From the NCBI GenBank assembly GCA_005878995.1, contig VBME01000107.1, positions 1 through 7,781 of the forward strand: a stretch of DNA of 7,781 bases. Reading direction: 5' to 3'. Source of the DNA: Methanobacteriota archaeon (lineage in GTDB: Archaea > Thermoplasmatota > Thermoplasmata > RBG-16-68-12). The notes beneath the pieces are model-generated. The model was not told where the DNA came from. It worked only from the letters and a program-made list of their open reading frames with translations, and searched no databases. The translations under genes were made by a program, and so were the position numbers. Below, one piece after another: positions 1-6,400 of this stretch (positions within the stretch are counted from its first letter, which is position 1; each line of letters starts with the position of its first letter).

Positions 1-472
1 CCGTGGTCCCGACGTCACTCTCGCGGACCAGGAGCCTCTCCCCACCTCGCAGTTCAACGGAAACACTGTAAGTGCGCTCCTTTCCGGCAACGACGCGGAT
101 CCCTGGAACGACACGTTGCGCCGTCTCGAAGGGAATCACGGCAGCGAGCCTTGGCGCGAAAAGTCGTGACCGGCGAAACGGTGGAGCGAAGGCGTTCGCC
201 CATACAACGAACCTCGAGCGGGATAATTCAGCGCCCGACACCAGCAGGGCTTCCAAGAACGCACCCCAGACGATCACCGGCAGCAGAAAGTAGGCAAGAG
301 GTGTAGAAGGGTCTCGCTGGAAGTCGAGGATCATGACTGCGGTAAAAGCCACGGTTCCGCCACCGATCAGCCCATATCCGAATATCAACGGGAGATTCCT
401 CGCCACGAGGTTCCCTCTTCCTTGGCGGTACACCAGCGCTTCCCGTGCGTCCGGAGGAAGAGTCATTCCCAC
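1..472 (-). CDS. Small membrane protein with two TM helices and a C-terminal beta (possibly PH-like) domain, 3' end cut off by the window edge
   Basis: Read on the minus strand, an open frame of 157 codons runs from GTG at 472 to the window edge without a stop, so the gene is incomplete at its C-terminus. An N-terminal cytoplasmic-type stretch (TLPPDAREALVYRQGRGN) precedes two hydrophobic segments, about residues 27-49 and 58-79, joined by a short charged loop (DFQRDPSTP). A beta-type tail rich in Arg and Val follows from about residue 88 to the edge, including IPFETAQRVVPGI and VELRGGERLLVRESDVG. Two TM helices plus this pattern resemble small membrane proteins with a bacterial-PH-like domain, but that is inference and no family was firmly recognised. 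GTG at 472 is chosen because GAGGTGA (479-485) lies 6 bases upstream; ATG at 466 (12 bases) is the alternative. The start is 2 bases beyond the TAA of the giant gene, so co-transcription and translational coupling are likely. Other frames here give Arg/Ser-rich shadow peptides. Confidence 0.8.
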   Translation of the reverse strand, partial: MGMTLPPDAREALVYRQGRGNLVARNLPLIFGYGLIGGGTVAFTAVMILDFQRDPSTPLAYFLLPVIVWGAFLEALLVSGAELSRSRFVVWANAFAPPFRRSRLFAPRLAAVIPFETAQRVVPGIRVVAGKERTYSVSVELRGGERLLVRESDVGTT

Positions 473-474
473 GT

Positions 475-3400
475 TTATTCACCTCTCGCCGCGCCGTCCA
501 TATGACCGACGACGCCGAGAGCTGATACCCCTACCTCAATTCCTGAGATTGCCGCGGTGAGTTTCGCGTATAGGACGCGTGCAGGATCCGTAACCGCTTC
601 GTACAATGCCACGATGCCGAAACCCAGCGAGATGACGTCGAGGAATAACGCAGCTGTTTCCGGAAGGGCGACCAAGGCAGGGATCACAGCGAGCGTAAAT
701 CCAATAATTGCCATAATGAGTGCCCTCGAGGTCTTGACGGGATTGATTGTCTCTCCGTATGAGGTCTTGAATGCATCCGGCACGGTCGGATCCATCACCC
801 GCTCCACATGTAACAGCCTTATCGGGCCTCCAAATTGAGCCAAAAAGGCGATCGCCAAGTCAAAGGCTGCAATCGCAACGCCCATGAATTTCCATTCTCG
901 CGTGGCGACCAGGTTCGCGACCCACGACAGTGCAGAGGACGCGGCCGGCGCGACGGCTTGCACCACCACGGAAACGATGAGTGAGATAATCATCGGCACG
1001 ACTTGGGAGACGATCAAGTAGCCGATTCCGGTCGCGATCGTCGCCGTGACCGCGGCGATCATAGCGAACGACATGACCGTCAAGAGGAGGATGATGTCGG
1101 GGCGGAACACGGCCGCGAGGAGCTCGCCGATGGCGGCCCCCAGCCGCACGGCGGACGCCGGCGAGCCGTCAAATGTCCGGGCGATCTGATCCAAGTTGCG
1201 CGCGGCCCGTACGATGTCCGCTTTCCATCCGTCGAGATAGGCGAGAACGGCCTTCACGGGCGCCGTGAACAAGGCGAAGAAGCTGTCCAGGAGCTGGCCC
1301 AATCCCTGCGCCGCTTTCTGAGCGACCGCCACAATCGTGTTCCAGAGCGCCCCGAGTTGCCTCATCCCCCAATCCACGATCGCCCGGGCCAGGTCCACGA
1401 GGAACGTGCCGAGCGCCACGAGGCCCTTGTAGATCATCTGCCCCAAGCAAGAGGGCTGGCTCGCGCACACGAGGACGTTGACCAAGGTCGATGCGGACGC
1501 GCCGATTTTCGTCCAGAAGTCCGCGGGCATCGCGCCCGTCGGGCCCTCGGCGATGCCGGTCACCGTAGCGGGCGACGACCATGGCAGGATCTTGAGGACG
1601 TCCGCGGGCAGGTTCATCCGGAGCACGTACGACGTGACGTCGACGTACGAATACACGGCGACGTTCGTCGCGTTCCGCAGGAGGCGGTCGAGGACGTTGT
1701 ACGCGTCGACGCCGGACAGGGACTGAGCAATGGCTCCCGCGACGCTCTCCGATACGCCGGTCTGGCTGAGGTTCTCGCCATACAGGGTCGCGTAGGTGAC
1801 CGGCGCGTACACGCCGGCGTCGAAGTCTTTCCGGAGCTTCGAGTCGAGGAAGATTGAGCGTGGGACGACTATTGCGTTGATCCCAACGACGAACGGACCA
1901 TACGACGAAGTGACGTCGAACGTCAGAACGTAGTACCGGTCCTGCCCGACGAGCCGGTTCTGGCCGTTCGCGAGCGCGATCGTCGCGTTGCCGTCCGTGA
2001 CGAAGAGCGTCTTGGCCTTCGGAAGGGCGACCGTCCAGATGTCGAAGGAGTAGTACGAGTTTCCGTTCCACAGCGTGTTGTAAGATGTGCCGGAGTTCAA
2101 GGCGTATCCGCCCTGGACGAACGCGTCGACGAGGATGTCGTCCCCGCGGCAGCAGTTGATTGACCAAGCCGTCGCCCGAATGGACACGGTCGAGACGTCG
2201 TCCGGGACGTCTGCATAGTACGTGTACCCGAAATACGAAGTCGTGTACTGGGGATTCGGCCAGCCGCACGCCTGGTCGAGCTTGTCGAGGGTGGCGACTC
2301 GATGTTGCGTCACCCACGTGTAGTCGTCGTTCACCCGGATGATGCCGACGAGCTCCGGCGAACACCATGGGCTCGCGCCGTGGTGGACGTAGTTGACCCG
2401 GACGGCTACAAGCAAGTTGTGCAGCGGATCCAAGTCGGACGAATCGCGTACGCCGTCTCCGTCTGTGTCCCAGGCGAGTGGGTTCGTCCCCTTGGTGAGC
2501 GTCTCGTAACCGTCCGACCAGCCGTCCGCGTCCGTGTCCACCTTCCATGGGTCGGTCGCGAAGCCGTCGGAGCCGAGATTGATCTCCTCACTATCGTTCA
2601 GGCCGTCCCCGTCCGTGTCAGCGCGGTTCGGGAGCGTGTGGACCGTTAGCTGAATCTGGAGGTACTCGATCACACCGGTATCGGCGCCGGCGTTGTCGGA
2701 GACGCGCAAGTACCACGGATCCGTGGAGACGAAGTCTTGTCGGCCGAAGTTGAGAGGACCGTTCAGCATGTCGTACGAAGTGAAGTTGTTGTCCACGCTC
2801 CCTCCAATCCGGCTTCGCAAGACGTAATTCAGGTCGGACGCGCCGACGACGTGGTGGAGCTCGACGATCAGGTCGCCCATGAACGTGTGGGTGATACCGA
2901 CCATCGCGGTCGCGGAGGCGAGGAACGAGGCGGGAGCCGACAGCTGGGCCGACATCGACGCCGTCGACGCGATCCCCGGAACGCCCGAATAGTCGGGGAT
3001 CGGGTAGCGCTTCGGCGTCTTCACGCTCTTCACGAACAACTCCTGGCCATCCGCGAGGCCATCTCCATCCGTGTCTGTGGCGTTCGGGTTCAGGAGAATC
3101 CCGCGTACTTCGAGGTCGCGGACAGTCCATGACGTCGCCTCCGTCCCGAGGATGAGGACTTCGTCGATTGCACCAACGAGGTGCGACAGACCCTCCGAGT
3201 ACCCGAGGGTCACCTTCGAGGACGAGCTCGGGAATGTCCCGCCCGTGCCCGATGCTACCGCAACGCCGCTCACATACACGGAGAACCGGGAGGTCGTCGA
3301 CCCGGTTTTGAACGCGGACCCCGCGAGATGGACCCATCGGTTGAGCGGAATCGACAACGGCGATGTCGCGGAACCAGCCTTGTAGACGGTCCACTGAGCC

Positions 3401-6400
3401 CGGCCGTCCGAGGTAACGTTCAGGAAGAACTGGCCTTTTCGAGCGATGATCGCGGTATCCGAGGCGGGCATCGAACTCACCAGGACATATGCATCCACGG
3501 TCACGGCCGTCGTGAGGAGGCCCGAGACCGCCGTGTTCGCAATGTCGATGCCGTCGGAGCCTCCGGAGAACTTGCGTGCGAACCCGGCCCGGCCCTCGAC
3601 CACCGTGGTCCCAACCGCGACGCCCTCCTGTGCGGGCGAAGAACCGTCGAAGTCAAACAGATTGCCCGAGGTCCCTCGGGTCTCCAGGTCAAGCCACGTG
3701 AGCGGTGACGCTGCGTTCGTGACATTGAAGTACGCCCCAATTTCCGACGGGGCCAGGCCGCGGTCCCAGATGCGGACCTCGTCGATTCCACCTTTGAACC
3801 GTTCGAGGTTGGCGGCGGCATATCGTCCGATCGCGAGCCAGTATCCGCTGGACGACAAAGGTCGCCCGGTGAGGATCCGCGGGACGTCCAAGGCGCCGTT
3901 GATGTAGATCTTTACGAGAGTATCCGAGCCGGTCAGCTCGAAGCTTGCCGCAATCGAGGTCCAAGTTCCCGAGGGTATGGATGCGTTGGACGTGAGGACT
4001 CTCCATGCCGTCCCATCATTGTACTGGGCATACACTGTCCCGGTCTTCGACACTTTCAGCTGATAGTTCGAGTTCTTGTCTAGGATATCTCCCAAGACGT
4101 CGGCCTGTGTGCTGTCCCGATTCACCCAGGCGGACACCGTGAAGGGCACCGTCAGCCCCAGATCCCCCGCGTTGACGTAATCGGAGCCGGAGCCTGAGAA
4201 GAGACGCGCGCTGCCGACCTTGCCGGTCGTGGATGTCGTGCCGGCAATGGTTCCGGTGCGACCATTTCCACTCAAATCCCGGAGGTGGGTGGCGTCGGTC
4301 GTCGTGGCCATGTCGTACCAAAGCAAGCGATGGTCTAGGATGCCCGAGATCTCGTCCGAATCTTTGATCCCGTCCGCGTCCGTATCATCGGACGTCGGCG
4401 AGGTCTTGAACGTAATCGTCTTCGGGGCGCCGTTCACAGGAATCGTGATCGTGCGGTTCGTCACCTCGACGTTGTCCGGGATGCCGTCCGCATCCGTGTC
4501 TTTGAGCGTCGGGTTCGAACCGTAGGTGTTGACTTCCGCCCCGTCCGAGAGGGTGTCGCCGTCCGTGTCGCTGACCTTCGGATTCGTCGTGAGGCGCGCC
4601 GTGAGGTTCATCGGGCTCGCAAAGGCGAAGAAGTCGATCGTATCCGCCGGAGCCACACCGGACTGCTCCCGGTACAGGGTCGCGCTTTGATTCGTCGTCG
4701 CGCTGAGCCGGAGTCCGATGTTCTTGTTGCCCCCCGCCGCTTCGCCCCGGAACCACGCGAGGACGAGCGGCGTGAGTGTGAACTTCGCGGGGTACGTCCA
4801 GGTGCCCGTGGTTCCCGAAACATAGACTTCTGCGCGGGTCCACGTCGCGAGCGTGTTCGGCGTCGCCTGGGGAGAAATCGCCACGTAGCCAACCGTTTCG
4901 GTCCCATGGGTCGCAGACGAGTTCGCGTTCAGGTAGACGCCGAAGCTCGAGGCGGAAACCGCGTCGGTTCGCTTCGCGATGGCGGGATTCCCATCGAGCG
5001 CCGTCTGGATCTGGACGAGCATGATCGGGACCGAGGTGAAGGATTCACGGAACGCCACGGTCGTCGCCGTCGTGGTGACGGAGGCCGTCCCGGCCTCCAC
5101 GCGGCTGCCGTCTGACAGCACATGGTCGCCCGCCTCCAGGACCAGGTACGTCACGTCCTCGCCCGCCCCGGAGCCCCCGGACACCCATTTCTCGACCTTC
5201 AACTGGAATGTGTGGTCCGTCACGCCAGAAATCCGGATATGACCGAACGCCCGATCCCGGAACGTCGTCGGCTCCGCGATGACGACCGGTGCGGAGTAGT
5301 GATTTCGAAGATACACGATTTGCGCGGCGGATGCGACGTTCTTCACCGTTCCGACTTCGCCCACGACCTTGGACTGGCCGGTCGTTACAAAGCCCGTCTC
5401 TTGACCGTCGCTCAACCCGTCGGCGTCCGTGTCCGAGTTCGTCGGGTCGGTCGCAATGCCCGTCAGGATGGACGTTGTCCCGCCGATCGACACGGTGAGG
5501 GCGTGAGGCACAATCTCGTAGTCGTCCGTGAGACCGTCCAGGTCGGAATCGCGGGTCACCGGGATCGTGTGCCAGTAATTCGCCTCCATTCCGTCGTTGA
5601 TGCCGTCGCCGTCCGTGTCCCTGCCGTTCGGCAACTGGGAATCGGTCTTCGCCTCAAAGCGCAGGATGAAGGCCGTCACCGTTCCCGTAGTTCCGAGTTT
5701 CCAATCCTTCACGACCAGGCGCCACTGGAGATACGTCATGAAGTACGCGGCGGGCAAGGCGGGTCGCAAGATGCGAGACGCGTTCTCGCCGACACTGCCT
5801 CCGGCCGACGCACCGGTCAGGTCTACGACGAGGGTCGCTTTCGTGCCGACATCGGTCTCCCCCGGAGTCCAGTCCGTCCCGAGCGTGCCCAAGGTCGCGG
5901 TGGCGGGGGCCGTAGGGGCGTCCGGAGCAAGGGCGGGCGACGTCGGGCACCTGGGAGGACAGCCACCGCCACCTCCGCCCCCTCCATTGTACACCGTCAC
6001 CGTAATCGTGGACGATGCCGACTTTCCGTCGGAGACCCGGTAGGCCTTGGCCGTGAGGCTGTGTTGATCGTCCGTCGAGCCCGTCGTGTCCCACGACCAC
6101 GAGTAGGGAGAGGACGTATCCGTGGACACCAACCCCCCATCGAGGTAGAACTCCACCTTGGAAATCGACGAGGCGGTGGAGCTCGCGTTCGCGGCGACAG
6201 TCCTGATGAGCTTCACCGTCGACCATGCCGTGGGCGCCGTGAGGTGCACCGCGGGGTCGTTGCTCGACGTGACGTTGCGGGTCGATGTCGTCGTCTGTTG
6301 CAAGGCCCCGAGGTCGTACGCGACTGCCTTGATCGTGTGGACCCCGTTCATCCAACCATCCGTGCCCCACGATATCGCATAGTCATGCGTGCCTGCGATC

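Noticed and set aside
228..482. Minus-strand 84-codon frame overlapping the end of the giant gene
   Set aside because: The translation is Arg/Ser/Pro-rich without structure. The neighbouring frame starting at 472 gives two TM helices and a coherent beta tail, so that one is the real gene.
1003..1857. Plus-strand open frame of 284 codons
   Set aside because: Low-complexity Arg/Glu/His/Asp composition, opposite the amphipathic and TM region of the giant gene; no domain or ribosome-binding site.
1169..2548. Minus-strand open frame of 459 codons in another frame
   Set aside because: It is extremely rich in Arg, Gly, Pro and His and overlaps the giant gene's C2-like and helical regions in a shifted frame. 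It is a shadow.
2428..5619. Recurrent plus-strand GTCCGCGTCCGTGTC-like DNA words, possible CRISPR or iteron repeats
   Set aside because: Each copy encodes the DTDxDG calcium motif on the minus strand, spacing is irregular, and the copies vary at codon third positions. They are coding repeats.
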